Assembly: GCA_003116975.1 (NCBI GenBank) | Contig: BGKB01000160.1 | Location: 62,001-126,000, forward strand | Reading direction: 5' to 3' | DNA length: 64,000 nucleotides | DNA from: Aurantiochytrium sp. KH105 | Lineage: Eukaryota > Sar > Bigyra > Thraustochytrida > Thraustochytriidae | Part shown: piece by piece, positions 39,401-48,666 of the stretch | How positions within the stretch are numbered: position 1 is the stretch's first letter | Layout: every line of letters starts with the position of its first letter | The notes under the pieces: generated by a model | Told to the model about the DNA's origin: nothing | Databases searched by the model: none | What the model saw: only the letters and a program-made list of their open reading frames with translations | Program-made: the position numbers and the translations under genes

Positions 39401-40552
39401 ATTCAAGGGCTCGTCGTCCCTTGCATTATGCACTGTCCAGATGAGTACGTCGATGGCTTTCTATTGCCGGTCGTGCAGCGCTTCGTAAGCCATCTGTTCA
39501 TGCGCTTGGACCGTTCGTGGCCTCTCTTACAGGGCGAGCAGCCCCGTGTCGCGGTTGATCCACATTGGCACGCCACGCTGGATGTGACGATTGACTTTGC
39601 AACGGACGCGCCCGACGCGCCAGCCACATCGCAGACGGCGTGTTCTTCGCGAACGTGTGGGACTTGCCCTCGGTGCCAACAGTCGGACATTCTGCGGGAC
39701 GCGACGATTCGCGCGCTCTCGACAGGCCTTGTGGACGTCCTCTCTCCGCTTTTGAAAACAATCGGAAAAACTTCGACAGATGATCCCCGCAAGGTGCGCG
39801 CGTCGCCATTGGCGAACAGACTGCTTGACCGCGACGAGGTTGCGGCGCCTGTTCTATTGTCTCTGGCAGGGTGTTTGGGCAGTACCCACGCCGTTTGCTG
39901 TTCGCGCGCAGCCAATTTGCTTCGCCAGATTTTCTTTGCGTGCCTGTCTCCACGAGCGCGGCTGCACAAGTTTATTGCGAATGAACTCTTTTGCGCATGC
40001 TTTGGAGCTCTTTTTCGTCCGCGCACGACGCACGTTGAGTCCGCGGCCCAAGTTATCTTGCAGGTGCTCACCAACGCCTGGGTCCTCGCGGGGGCACCAA
40101 ATGGAGTAATGCCTGATGAGTTTTCCAAGACGATCTTTGACTACAGTCGCGCGACCCTGCAGGACGTGCACCAGCATTTGCTGGACGGCGTTCCAGGTAT
40201 GGACCATGACACGATTCGCAAGGCCGAGGAGGCTATTGCAGCACCGTCGACGGACAAAGCTCGTCGTCAGCGATGCAAGGACTTTGTGTGGAAGTGCATC
40301 TTTGAAGTTCAGCCTGAATCAATGCGGCCGCATCCGACACAGAACCCTTTCAACAGCAAGGCTCGCGGGGGCGAAATTGAGATTCAGAACCTTGGGGACG
40401 CGTCTGACGGGGTCGATGCTGCAAAAAGCGCGCGGAAGAAGCACGAACAGCATGCTTTTTTCGATCGCGCTTCACAATGGGTGAACGCAGCCGATGCGAG
40501 TGATCTCGGCGTGCAGTCGCTCTTTTCGTCTTCGTCGTCGTTTTCGTCTTGA
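36488..40552 (+). CDS. XPO5: Exportin-5 homologue (importin-beta superfamily)
   Basis: A 1,354-residue protein from the ATG at 36488 (AAACCATGCAA); the frame extends 35 codons upstream without another ATG. Human exportin-5 has 1,204 residues, and the extra length lies in loops and the C-terminus. The N-terminal Exportin-1/5 region matches well: RLFALNASLRSI...W, KAKVSSILVELAKRSWPQEW, and AELVLRTLRDLTED followed by LSPGRRSDI, which parallels TELVMFILLRLAED and PPQRRRDI of exportin-5. The rest is alpha-helical HEAT-like sequence, and a CRTCGTCPRCQ-like Cys cluster (residues ~1087-1096) lies in a late loop. Known: exportin-5 uses Ran-GTP to export structured RNAs (pre-miRNA, some tRNA) and proteins through the nuclear pore; the plant form is HASTY. 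Inferred: the same role. The tail ends in a Ser/Phe run. Confidence 0.9.
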   Translation: MQGDPSVLVQALQTVYDKATQTAARQQAQAVLDQFADRPRAALEGLMLYAMATRERQPDSVRLFALNASLRSICGHWTALGQQDREQVKEAALEILWEGLQDQEARFIKAKVSSILVELAKRSWPQEWTNFLSVLENAAAKSIGRAELVLRTLRDLTEDCTNSDFNSSLSPGRRSDIMQGLRAALDELLQLVFRLLESAHAGAREAASQGGGTALEENLALATATLGALQLLADLAPVQSLMNHNLVSAVSAFAHPIAGIPASDSARGVQKAAWQCVAALAEKSTSDRNTTVDMLGYACSVANVLQGSFQLVPLRGTVQSQRDCAALDAVWPLFALANDDSTGDAETTLLENEDVHFLQARAVTQITSQYFAQLLTEADANRANDGPRAREALESVMRMLLQMLCQPGVRVRAACVNGMLAAVRAWSAHVASFSSDNSTQELAPCSTGREGCALLESYLMLLWRCLADHVIALGAPDSPASSLWPAAAFALESFDDHEDFMSALDGMRTQTLLVMQSLTKLCPEQALQFWRLRVSLACAPPSSPPDTAALGAGVRALQVQLDDATFFAGSNGTSAEQPELESPRQAYVTSTLVWLVDGILRDVPKKIFEQFGHLNQLGGQASATRAGQGAVELRLGLETVLGFSERAVGDALGVLHVLSRLSKCYAAVPDGPSLFLFPVLNKMFSCATFHKATEQGNEPYSVETLSIRRRAGSALLEICTQLSEGGASSPEIRAHMATLLPKFCENVLQVLNESGTRIENQEKIVLHEVLVVVSNTLPSGEEQDRFVGELVAQPLRVWTSPEVTQMASSPERLAAALRQCGTGDDLVQESRRALALMLAMARRSKGRSDHVRPFARYWRDVLPNMFTMLRSLHGLSREREKYQDVLYVHPDEMRVLMGKFGGTNCSWPDSANNLHTLHAMSQLREVLYSGLGRAAKYRNVGVFALPQASELLSEAMLSNLEVLENRAVYRLIQGLVVPCIMHCPDEYVDGFLLPVVQRFVSHLFMRLDRSWPLLQGEQPRVAVDPHWHATLDVTIDFATDAPDAPATSQTACSSRTCGTCPRCQQSDILRDATIRALSTGLVDVLSPLLKTIGKTSTDDPRKVRASPLANRLLDRDEVAAPVLLSLAGCLGSTHAVCCSRAANLLRQIFFACLSPRARLHKFIANELFCACFGALFRPRTTHVESAAQVILQVLTNAWVLAGAPNGVMPDEFSKTIFDYSRATLQDVHQHLLDGVPGMDHDTIRKAEEAIAAPSTDKARRQRCKDFVWKCIFEVQPESMRPHPTQNPFNSKARGGEIEIQNLGDASDGVDAAKSARKKHEQHAFFDRASQWVNAADASDLGVQSLFSSSSSFSS

Positions 40553-41171
40553 GCACTCGTGAGATGTTTAAAGTTTATAAAATTTCCCCAAAGGAAAAGA
40601 AATTCGTATTGTATCTCTGGCTAGCCACGAATTTTCCGGAAATTTTGTTCGCGCAATCGGGCCAAGCTCCGTCCAGATTATGCTGATTGAAACTTCAAAT
40701 CAGTCCAGGGCAAAAAATCACTCGTCATTTTCGAAGTTCGAGACTCTCAGAAGCATTTCCGGTCAAACGTTGAGAGGTGAAAGAATTTGGCGGTGCCTCC
40801 AATTAAAAAGTAATGGTCATTTGTCCTGGTCAAGTTTGCAGATCAAACGCAAAAGTTCTGCCTGGGGAAGTATCTTGCAGGCCCGCAGCAAGAGGCGGAG
40901 GCATGCCAGAAATAATTTGGCCTGATCCGTAGTAAATTTGTTATTGCATCGAATGGTTGATTGGAAATTTCGAGTGACCTTTTTTTGCCCAAGCCTGTCG
41001 CAACTTTGGCGAAAATAAGTCCCCAGAAAATTCGGGCAACTCCCTCACCCGAAATCTAGCTGGGCGTTGATCAAAAGTTTGCGGCAATCTTTTTGCTATC
41101 TCAAGCGGTCTATCGACCCGTTGACTGGCGAAAGTAAAACTCTTCGACTATTTCGCATGACATGGTGACTT
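40553..41171. other. Convergent AT-rich spacer
   Basis: About 620 bases between exportin-5 (plus) and the first G-alpha gene (minus), including both 3' untranslated regions. Short frames here have no recognisable domain. Confidence 0.7.
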
Positions 41172-42254
41172 TTACTTTTTAAAAAGAAGGTTTCTTTGTA
41201 GAATGAGTTGGCCCACGGCTCGGAAAATATTGTCAACCTGTTTGGTGTGCACAGCAGAGGCGACCTGCACCAAGACAAACCTGGTGTCCTTACACTCTGC
41301 CAGAAATCTCGTACGGAACCAGTCAATGGCATTTGAGAGAAATCTTTGTGCTTTTTCGGGGTCGTTCTGGTACCCATTACATTTGGGTGCATCAGGAAAA
41401 AGACCAGAGACGTTGAGCGGAATATGTCGCGAGAGAAGCTTGTCCCTGAGCACATCTGCCTTATTGAAGAGAATGAGAATGCTAGATTTGGACGACCATT
41501 GGGCATTGGCGATCTCATTGAGAAGCTCCAAGGACTCTTGCAGACGATTTTTGGTCTGATCTTCAGCGAGTACTTGGTCATATTCGGAAATGCTGACCAC
41601 GAAAATTATAAAATCGACTCCCTCAAAGCATGGAGCCCACTTGCGACGTTCGCCACGCAAGCCGCCGACATCAATGAGACGAACTTTCATTCCCCATTCA
41701 TTTCGCAAAAACTCTTCCTCTTCTATGCCGATTGTATGCGCGCGGCAGTGAAGGAGATCTTCTTGAGAAGGGGTCCAGTCCGGGCCGCCCCATGCCGGAT
41801 ATGCGCGTAGCTTTTCAGCAAGTTGGTCCCAATCGTCCTGAAGTTGGAAGTTGCTGCGCTGGTCCCAGATCGCGCGAAAGTTTTCGTCGTCCCAGAGCGT
41901 GATGATAGCATGAGCAAGGTCTTCGGAAAGGTCGTTCGTGGCTTCGGCGTTGAGTACAAGATCAGCAGCGCTTTGTGCTTGCGGATCGGTAAGAGTTTGG
42001 TCGAACATGTCTGCAGCGTCGAGTATTGTCTTGGCACCTACGATCACATTTGCAATGAGAACGGATCGCATGCGGGTCGCAAGCTCTTGTGGGCAGCCAT
42101 CGCCCATAACGATGCGCGCTTGATTGAAGAGGGTGGTCTTGCCGGACTCGCTGGTGCCAAGCAAGAGGATTTTGATCTTCTTCATCTCGTCTTGTCGGTC
42201 TTGCTGAAGAGCGAGACTCACTCGCCCGGGTTTCTTCGAGCAACAATTGCCCAT
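41172..42254 (-). CDS. Divergent G-protein alpha subunit with natural Gln-to-Leu catalytic change
   Basis: A 360-residue G-alpha beginning MGNCCSKK: Gly2 is a myristoylation site, and Cys4/Cys5 are likely palmitoylated. The P-loop reads LGTSESGKTT instead of GAGESGKST. Switch I keeps an Arg and the Mg-binding Thr but reads CRAHTIG rather than RVRTTG. Switch II reads DVGGLR: the catalytic Gln is Leu199 (codon TTG at 41658-41660). Known: the same Q-to-L change made in other G-alphas nearly abolishes GTP hydrolysis and keeps the protein active. NKAD fits the guanine-specificity motif NKxD, but TCAT is replaced by ASAV. A ~10-residue insertion (around KCNGYQNDPEKAQ) precedes the late helices. Inferred: a constitutively GTP-bound or non-cycling paralogue. 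The frame is intact, so it is not an obvious pseudogene. Two conventional paralogues lie just upstream. Confidence 0.93.
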   Translation of the reverse strand: MGNCCSKKPGRVSLALQQDRQDEMKKIKILLLGTSESGKTTLFNQARIVMGDGCPQELATRMRSVLIANVIVGAKTILDAADMFDQTLTDPQAQSAADLVLNAEATNDLSEDLAHAIITLWDDENFRAIWDQRSNFQLQDDWDQLAEKLRAYPAWGGPDWTPSQEDLLHCRAHTIGIEEEEFLRNEWGMKVRLIDVGGLRGERRKWAPCFEGVDFIIFVVSISEYDQVLAEDQTKNRLQESLELLNEIANAQWSSKSSILILFNKADVLRDKLLSRHIPLNVSGLFPDAPKCNGYQNDPEKAQRFLSNAIDWFRTRFLAECKDTRFVLVQVASAVHTKQVDNIFRAVGQLILQRNLLFKK

Positions 42255-42830
42255 TGTCGCCAGCTCGCTCGCTCGCTCGCTCGCATGCGCGCTCGTGCAC
42301 TCAACCTAACCCTCTGATGTATCTCTCGCCCCCCTTTTCAGGTTCTGCTTGTTTTTCTGGGGTTCGCTGTGCCAAATGGGAACCGCAAAATGGTGCGCGC
42401 GCCCACCCGAACTTAGAACCTTTGTAACCTTTTCCTTTCCGCGCCATTATTTTGACGTGTGTGAGTCTTTTTCCTCCTGTTTTGGGGTGTTTGTTTCACT
42501 ACTTTGGCAAGGGTTAGTACACCAACAAACGAATGAAAGAAGAGTTCAGGTAGAAAACACAGAGCAGAACCTGATTGAGAAAAATATATCTGATCAAATC
42601 TCTTGAACGATAATGAGCGCTGACGGATAAAATCCCCCCAAAGTAAATCTTGAAAAGCGCAGGTCCAGAAACGAATCAAAAACGGGGAAATGTAAAACTG
42701 TATACCAGGGAATTGTGGATTGGTGGATCGGTGGGTTATTGGCCGATTGTGATTGAATCACAAAAAAAAAAGAGAACTCATCAGCGAGATCCATGAATCG
42801 ATCGATCGATGAATCGATCGGTCATTTGCC
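42255..42830. other. Spacer between the first two G-alpha genes
   Basis: About 580 bases, containing a CTCG run (about 42,262-42,285) just before the upstream ATG and, near 42,795-42,825, an ATCGATCG-rich stretch after the next gene's stop. No gene was seen. Confidence 0.65.
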
Positions 42831-43898
42831 TTATCTGAGCATGTTCGCAGCGTTAAGGTTTACGCGAAGCACATGCTCACTGGTTAGACGCATGACCGTG
42901 TCGACCTGTTCCGTGTCCGTTGCGCACGTGACATGCGTGAAAATTTGCTGTTTGCGCGGATTGGAACGCTGGGCTTCGAACTCGTCCGTGTACCACTCGA
43001 TGGCCATATCGAGGTCTTTGCCGGAAGGCGCTCCGGGAAAGAGCCCCGATTCGTTGAGAGGGATGCCGCGCTTAACAAGCTTTTCTTCCAAGAGATCGAC
43101 CTTGTTGAGAAAAAGGATCATTGCGGAAGACTTGAACCATCGAGAGTTGATCGTCTCCTTGAAGAGACTTAGGGACTCCTTGAGTCGGTTTTGCGTGGCA
43201 TCCTCAAAAAGCACCTGATCATACTCGGAGAGACTGGCCACGAAAATGACGGAAGTCACGTTCTCGAAGCAATGAATCCATTTGCGGCGCTCATTACGCT
43301 GTCCGCCAACATCGAGCATGCGCACCTTGACGTCTTTGACAACGAACTCCTCGTCCACCACGCCGGTGGTACGCACGCGTGCGAGGATGACGTCCTCCAT
43401 GGATGGAACCCACTCCGCCCCGCCCCATTCGGGAAAGTCGCGGAGCTTCTCGACGAGCTCGCTCCAAGTGTCTTGGATTTGAAAGGTGCTGCGTTCTTTG
43501 TAGATTCTCTTGAAATCCTCGTCGTCCCAGAGCGTGGTGATGGCGCTGGCCACGTCCTCGGTGAGCGAGCGCGTGTTGTCGAGCCCTCGGATGACCTTTG
43601 CGGCCTCTTTTGCACTATCGTCTGTGAGCTCGATGCCAAGCGCATCGCCGGCGCTCAGCGCCACCAGGGCGCCGTCGATGACGTTCCCAATGAGGAAGGG
43701 TCGAAGCCTTGCGCGGTCCGAGTCGGAATAGCCCTCGCCGTACAGGAGTCGCATTTGCTTGAAAATCGTCGACTTGCCCGACTCGCCGGCGCCCAGTAGG
43801 AGCAGCTTGATCTCTTGTTCGGCTTGTTTGCGCGACCTTCGCAGCCGCAGGCTCAGCCGCTTCGACTTGGCCTCTTCGGCCGAGACCTTGTTGCCCAT
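42831..43898 (-). CDS. G-protein alpha subunit, canonical
   Basis: A 355-residue G-alpha. The start is the ATG at 43896-43898 (CAAGATGGG), which gives MGNKVS with a myristoylatable Gly2; an upstream ATG would add 22 Arg-rich residues and destroy that site. All nucleotide motifs are intact: GAGESGKST, RVRTTG, DVGGQR (Gln200), NKVD and TCAT. The N-terminus lacks palmitoylatable Cys and has a basic helix (KSKRLSLRLRRSRKQ) that may anchor it instead. The C-terminus ends ANMLR with no Cys at position -4, so a pertussis-toxin site is absent. Known: such subunits couple seven-helix receptors to effectors. It does not clearly fall into an animal class by eye. It shares intact motifs and N-terminal style with the next gene, which suggests tandem duplication. 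No G-beta or G-gamma gene is in the window. Confidence 0.96.
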   Translation of the reverse strand: MGNKVSAEEAKSKRLSLRLRRSRKQAEQEIKLLLLGAGESGKSTIFKQMRLLYGEGYSDSDRARLRPFLIGNVIDGALVALSAGDALGIELTDDSAKEAAKVIRGLDNTRSLTEDVASAITTLWDDEDFKRIYKERSTFQIQDTWSELVEKLRDFPEWGGAEWVPSMEDVILARVRTTGVVDEEFVVKDVKVRMLDVGGQRNERRKWIHCFENVTSVIFVASLSEYDQVLFEDATQNRLKESLSLFKETINSRWFKSSAMILFLNKVDLLEEKLVKRGIPLNESGLFPGAPSGKDLDMAIEWYTDEFEAQRSNPRKQQIFTHVTCATDTEQVDTVMRLTSEHVLRVNLNAANMLR

Positions 43899-44204
43899 CT
43901 TGCCGCCCTGGGCCCCGTGGCTCCGTCTCCGACGCTCCCGCTGCTTGCAGTTGCTTGCTCGCACGCACGCACGCTTGGCTCCTTCCCGCCTGTCTGCCCG
44001 CTAGCTGCCGCTCTGCGTTCCGGTTTTGCGCGCAGGTCAAGGCTTTCTCCCTCGCCTTCCCTCCTGGTCACCGCGGCGCGGCTTCCCCAGCCCTGGCTGG
44101 CCCGCTACTTCCTCTCTCGCGCCTAGCTTCCTGGCCCTGGCGGCTGGACACCCAACAGCGACTTGACTTGACAGGGAAGCAGCGCCGATTCACCAAGCAA
44201 GCAG

Positions 44205-44234
44205 GCAAGCAAGCAAGCAAGCAAGCAAGCAAGC
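44205..44234. repeat. AAGC tetranucleotide repeat
   Basis: About seven tandem AAGC units upstream of the second G-alpha gene. Confidence 0.88.
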
Positions 44235-44320
44235 GACCAGCCAAACGCAGCCGGCCGGCCTCGCCAACTCCAGGCTTTTCGCCGCACCGTACCGCACACA
44301 CACTCGTGGCCGCCGCGAGC

Positions 44321-44458
44321 TAGCGAGCGTGGCCGCGGCTAGCTTGCGTTGGCTTTCGTCTGCAAGCGAGGTCTAGCTAGCTTGCTCGCTAGCGAGCGTG
44401 GCCGCGGCTAGCTTGCGTTGGCTTTCGTCTGCAAGCGAGGTCTAGCTAGCTTGCTCGC
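44321..44458. repeat. Perfect 69-bp tandem duplication
   Basis: Copy 1 is 44321-44389 and copy 2 is 44390-44458, identical by eye, each beginning TAGCGAGCGTGGCCGCGG and ending CTAGCTAGCTTGCTCGC. The lack of divergence suggests a recent duplication or ongoing conversion. Confidence 0.9.
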
Positions 44459-46384
44459 TAGCTTCGAGTTGCTGGCTTGCTAGCTTGCTAGCTCGATCGC
44501 GCCGACGCGCGTCGTGGCGCGAGAGCGCTGCACACGCAGCACCTCTGCCCCGCGCAGCGCGCGCAGCAGCAGCGGCTGCAGCGCGTGCGGCAGCTCTGGC
44601 TGGGATGGATGGGTGGATGTCATGTTTTCTGTGGCGGCTCGAGCGTTGTGGCGCCTTGGTGGAGGGAGAGGGCTGGCGGCATCGCACGCCTTTTAGCTGC
44701 AGCTGCAAGCTCCCGCGCACGCACCCCGGACCAGGACACCGCGCCTCTCCACTCGAGCCGCAGCTGCAGACGCCGGCCGCGGTGGGTGGGTGGACGCGGT
44801 GAGGAACGCGGCGCGGGCAAGTCGGTCTCGCGGGGAGAGAGTCCGGGCGAGGAAGGCGCGAGGAGGCGCGCGAGGAGGCGCGAGAAAGAAAGCGGCTGAA
44901 GGAAACGCGCGGCGCGTGCCGCGCGTGCCGGCGCTGTCTCTCTCTTCCGGCGAAAAGCGTAGGCCGTCCTAGGCCGCGGCTACGGCTTCGCGCCGCCTCC
45001 ACAGCTGGGCTCTTCTTTCGACCCGGCCTCGCTCGCGCGCCTCGCCTCTTTTCTCTCGTCGCCTCGCCTCGCCTCGCCTCGCCTCGAGGCGTCGCGTCGC
45101 GGCGGCACGCGCTCGCGCTCGCGCTCGCGCCGCGACCACTCGCTTCGCCGGCAGCGAGCCCCCAGGAAGCGCGAGCTGCGCTGAGCCGCGCGGCTTGACT
45201 CGAGTCGACTCGACGTGGCTTGACTTGGCTGGTGTGGCCGGGAAGCCAGGAAGCCGCAAGATGGACGGACTCCTCGAGCCGCCCCAGCCCCAGCCCGCGC
45301 TCGCCAAGCCACGCCACGCCACGCCACGCTAGGCGACGCGACGAGCGCTCGTTTTGGGCGCTGCGTCGCGGCGCGTCGCGGCTAGGCGAGGCCAGGCGAG
45401 GCCAGGCGGGGCCAGGCCAGGCCAGCTGCGCGCCAGTGCAGAGCGGGGGCGAAGTGAAGTGACCAGGCTTGCTTGGTCTAAGCTTTTGCCTTTTTTTTTT
45501 TCTTTTTTTTTTTAGGGCGCTCGCGCCTCGCCGCCTCGTGCCACCGCAGCGTGGACGACCGACCACGCATAGCAACTTGAGGACGACGACGACGAAAAGG
45601 TACGCACCTCGTCTATGATCTTACTCTTGGACGCAATCCAGCTGCCGGCGGCCGCGGAAGACCCCGCCTTTGGAAGAAGAGGTCTGCACCGTCGGCGCGG
45701 CCACGGCCAGGAGCACCGACAGCGCCTTGGTGCAGGCAGCGCAAAAGCAGCGCGGAGCCGAGCGGAGCAGCCAGGTGCTGCACGCCGTTGCCGAGAGGAG
45801 CGGAGCGAGGCGAGGCAAGACGAGACAAGGCGTGGTTTGTTTGGCGGATGTCGGTGGCATGGCCCAAAAAGACTTGTACTTATACTTGCTCTCCATTTCT
45901 CCAGCCGCTGCCCGCTGCAGCCAGCCAGGTCGACGAACCACGAGCTGTGGTTGCTGCGCGCTGCTGAGCTTGCTTCGCTAGGTTTTGCCATACTTACTCA
46001 CATTACTTCTCGTGGGTCTCCGGTTGGTCGGAAACGCGGATCGGAAAATTAGCCCCGCAACAGGCAGCGGCACGGCGACCGCGATTGCGGCTCGATCCAA
46101 AAATCGAGCATTTGGAGCGGCCTAGCCTGGTGTGCGTCCCCATACACCACTGCAGTGGGTGTGGTGGTGACCCGAACATGGGGGAAAATCAAAGACGTAT
46201 TCGCCAGCCAGTCAGCATACTCGCGGTGCGCCAGCAGTCAGACCGCTGGCAGCAACAGAGTAGACACGCAATGGATCAAGAGAGCTTTCATGAATGTATA
46301 CGAGAGCGAGAGCAAGGAAGTGAGAAAATGCAAAGGGCAACCCGGACAAGCCGGAACACAAAGGTTTGCATGTAAGTAACACAA

Positions 46385-46426
<42 letters not shown>
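46385..46426. repeat. (ATG)14 trinucleotide repeat
   Basis: Fourteen perfect ATG triplets in the region 3' of the third G-alpha gene. Confidence 0.93.
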
Positions 46427-46842
46427 GCTGGTTTCTCATTCTCGCGCGTGTTTGCACGAGAATGCATCAGCAGGAGTGGAGATAGACACTGAAAATGGCG
46501 CCTCGTCTCAGATTGGAGCAAAAGAGGATGAGACCTTTCTTCGTTTGGCGTGGCCTTTCTCGGGGCCAAGGCCTAGAAGTGGTGCATTGTACTTGCTCGT
46601 GGATGGACCCACAGCATGAATGCAATGCGTCGCAAGCCGGAAAGGCCTCACTATCTTGGTATGGTCGCGAATGCTCTTGTGCGTGGTCAGAAGAGCGCTC
46701 GAGCTGCCAAATAGAGCCGAGTCCCCTCGCTCTCGCCACGCCGGAAACGTGAAACGCGGGGCTTTTGGGAAGAACAGCAGGCCTGCGCTTTACATGAATT
46801 GAACCGGGCTGGCCGCGAGGGGAGGCCGTCACGGGAGCGCGT

Positions 46843-47907
46843 CTACATGAGCACGCCCGAGCCACGAAGGTTCATGCGGAGCACGTGCTGGCTCGACGTA
46901 CGCATGACGGTGTCCACCTTTTGAGTGTCCGTAGCGCAAGTGACGTGCGCGTAGATCTCCCTCTGGGGATCCAAGCACTCGCCCTTGAAGCGTTCGGAAA
47001 ACCACTCAATGGCGGCATCAAAGTCCCTCTCGACCGGCGCATCGGGAAAAAGTCCAGACTCGTTTAGTGGAATGCCGCGCACGATGAACTTCTCCGTGAA
47101 AAGGTCACTCTTGTTGAGAAAGAGAATCATGGCGGATGTAACAAACCATTCCGAGTTGATCATCTCGTTGAAGAGCTCGAGCGATTCTTCGAGACGGTTC
47201 TTCGAGGCGTCCTCAAAGAGGACCTGATCGTACTCGGAGAGACTCGTCACAAAGATGACCGAGGTGACGCCTTCGAAGCAGTGGATCCACTTGCGGCGCT
47301 CGTTACGCTGGCCGCCGACATCGAGCATGCGCAGCTTGATGTCCTTGACGACAAATTCTTCGTCCACAACACCGGTTGTTCGCACTCGCGACTTGAGGAT
47401 ATCGTCCTTGGAGGGGATCCAGTCCGGGCCGCCCCACTTCGGGTAGTTGCGAAGCTCCTCCACGTACTCGTGCCAAGTGTCCTGGAGCTGGAAATGGCTC
47501 CGGTGTTCCCAGATGCTTTTAAACTCAGGGTTTTCCCAAAGTATGAGGATGGCTTCGACCACTTCGTCAGAGAAGGCGCGCTTATCATCGAGCCCGAGAA
47601 CGAGGCTGGCCGCCTCCTGGGCCCGTTCGTCCGTGATGTCGATGCCGAGGGCTTCGCCGGCATTGATGATGTCCTGCGCACCTTCGATCACGTTTCCGAT
47701 CAAGAAGGGGCGCAGCTTGATGCACTCCTCTTCAGGGTAGCCTGCGCCGTAAATGAGCCTCATCTGCTTGAAGATGGTGGACTTGCCGGACTCGCCGGAG
47801 CCCAGCAGGAGCAGCTTGATCTGCTTTTGGGCCTGCGCCTTGGACTTGTTCAAGCTCAAGCTCAGCCGCTTGGACTTGGACTCCTCGCTCGTCAACTTGT
47901 TGCCCAT
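46843..47907 (-). CDS. G-protein alpha subunit, canonical
   Basis: A 354-residue G-alpha, the typical family length. The start is the ATG at 47905-47907 (CAAGATGGG), which gives MGNKLT with a myristoylatable Gly2. The frame continues 60 codons upstream, but that extension is Arg/Ala-rich and comes from GC-rich leader. All motifs are intact: GSGESGKST, RVRTTG, DVGGQR (Gln200), NKSD and TCAT. The N-terminal helix is basic and lacks palmitoylatable Cys, like the middle paralogue. The C-terminus ends GSGVLM, which differs from its paralogue, so receptor choice probably differs. Known: the last residues of G-alpha set receptor selectivity. Inferred: a receptor-coupled signalling subunit. It lies 2.9 kb from the next G-alpha gene, on the same strand. 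Confidence 0.96.
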   Translation of the reverse strand: MGNKLTSEESKSKRLSLSLNKSKAQAQKQIKLLLLGSGESGKSTIFKQMRLIYGAGYPEEECIKLRPFLIGNVIEGAQDIINAGEALGIDITDERAQEAASLVLGLDDKRAFSDEVVEAILILWENPEFKSIWEHRSHFQLQDTWHEYVEELRNYPKWGGPDWIPSKDDILKSRVRTTGVVDEEFVVKDIKLRMLDVGGQRNERRKWIHCFEGVTSVIFVTSLSEYDQVLFEDASKNRLEESLELFNEMINSEWFVTSAMILFLNKSDLFTEKFIVRGIPLNESGLFPDAPVERDFDAAIEWFSERFKGECLDPQREIYAHVTCATDTQKVDTVMRTSSQHVLRMNLRGSGVLM

Positions 47908-48343
47908 CTTGCCGCGCTGCTTCTCCCTCCTTCCTTCCTTCCTCTCTTCTCCACGTACGCAGCCACGCCGCCGCGCGCGTCCGCCCCTTCCCCTCGTCCG
48001 CGCCGGCGCCCTGGCCCCACGCGCGCGCGATTCGACGTCTGCACGTGTGTACGCGCGAGCGAGTGAGCGGGCGAGCGAGCGTGCCAATGGGCGACCGCGG
48101 CCCGTCCGCGTTATCCCGCGTTACTTCTCTCGAGAGCCCGGCCCGCCCTCCCTCCCTCCCTCCCTCCCTCCGTCCGCTCGCTCGCTCGCTTCCCGCCGCC
48201 GGCCGGCCGGAGCCCCGCGCCGCGCGAGAGGTCGCCGCGCCTGCCGCCTCGCCTCGCCTCGCCGCCGCGCCGCCTCCGCAGCGTGCGCGCGTGCGTGCGT
48301 GCGAGCTGCTGCGTCGCGCGTGCTGCGTCTTTGTTGCGTTGCG

Positions 48344-48399
48344 TGTCTGTCTGTCTGTCTGTCTGTCTCTGTCTGTCTGTCTGTCTCTGTCTGTCTGTC
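48344..48399. repeat. CTGT tetranucleotide repeat with CTCT interruptions
   Basis: CTGT units run across 56 bases, broken twice by a CTCT-type unit, about 440 bases upstream of the third G-alpha ATG. Confidence 0.92.
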
Positions 48400-48565
48400 A
48401 GGCGGGCTGGCTGCCGGTGTGCTCTGTCTGCAGCTGGCCACTGGCAGAACAAGCCAAAAAACATTGAAACACACTCTCTCCCGCTGCGCTGCACACACCC
48501 GCCGGCCTCCTACGCGGCCCCTAGCGTACTGCTACTCGACAGGCTGACGCAGAAAGATAAAAAGA

Positions 48566-48617
48566 AGAAAGAAAGAAAGAAAGAAAGAAAGAGGGAGAGA
48601 GGGAGAGAGGGAGAGGA
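48566..48617. repeat. GAAA run followed by GGGAGA units
   Basis: A purine-only tract: GAAA units (48566-48591) followed by GAGG/GGGAGA units. It is all purine on the plus strand, a composition able to form triplex DNA. Confidence 0.85.
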
Positions 48618-48652
48618 GTGAAAGTGAGTGAAGATGAAAGAAAGTCGTACTA

Positions 48653-48666
48653 TAGGCCTAGGCCTA
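48653..48666. repeat. 14-bp perfect palindrome
   Basis: TAGGCCTAGGCCTA is identical to its reverse complement and is flanked by further CTAG/TAGG elements. Confidence 0.85.

Larger units (their letters stand above)
43899..46842. other. Long GC-rich spacer between G-alpha genes 2 and 3
   Basis: A 2.9 kb stretch containing the 69-bp tandem duplication and AAGC and ATG repeats. From about 43,900 to 45,450 it is extremely GC-rich with CGCCT/GGCGA-type repeats. Frames of up to ~380 codons are Arg/Ala/Ser-rich composition artefacts. Bases 46,050-46,840 are more balanced but show no domain. Confidence 0.65.

Noticed and set aside
44442-45575. A 377-codon minus-strand frame between G-alpha genes
   Set aside because: Ala/Arg/Ser-rich with no domain, made of GC-rich repeats and overlapping other equally long frames.
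46883-48087. Extended N-termini for G-alpha genes 2 and 3 (frames starting at 43964 and 48087)
   Set aside because: The extensions are Arg/Ala-rich leader sequence, and using them would destroy the MGNK myristoylation start shared by the family.
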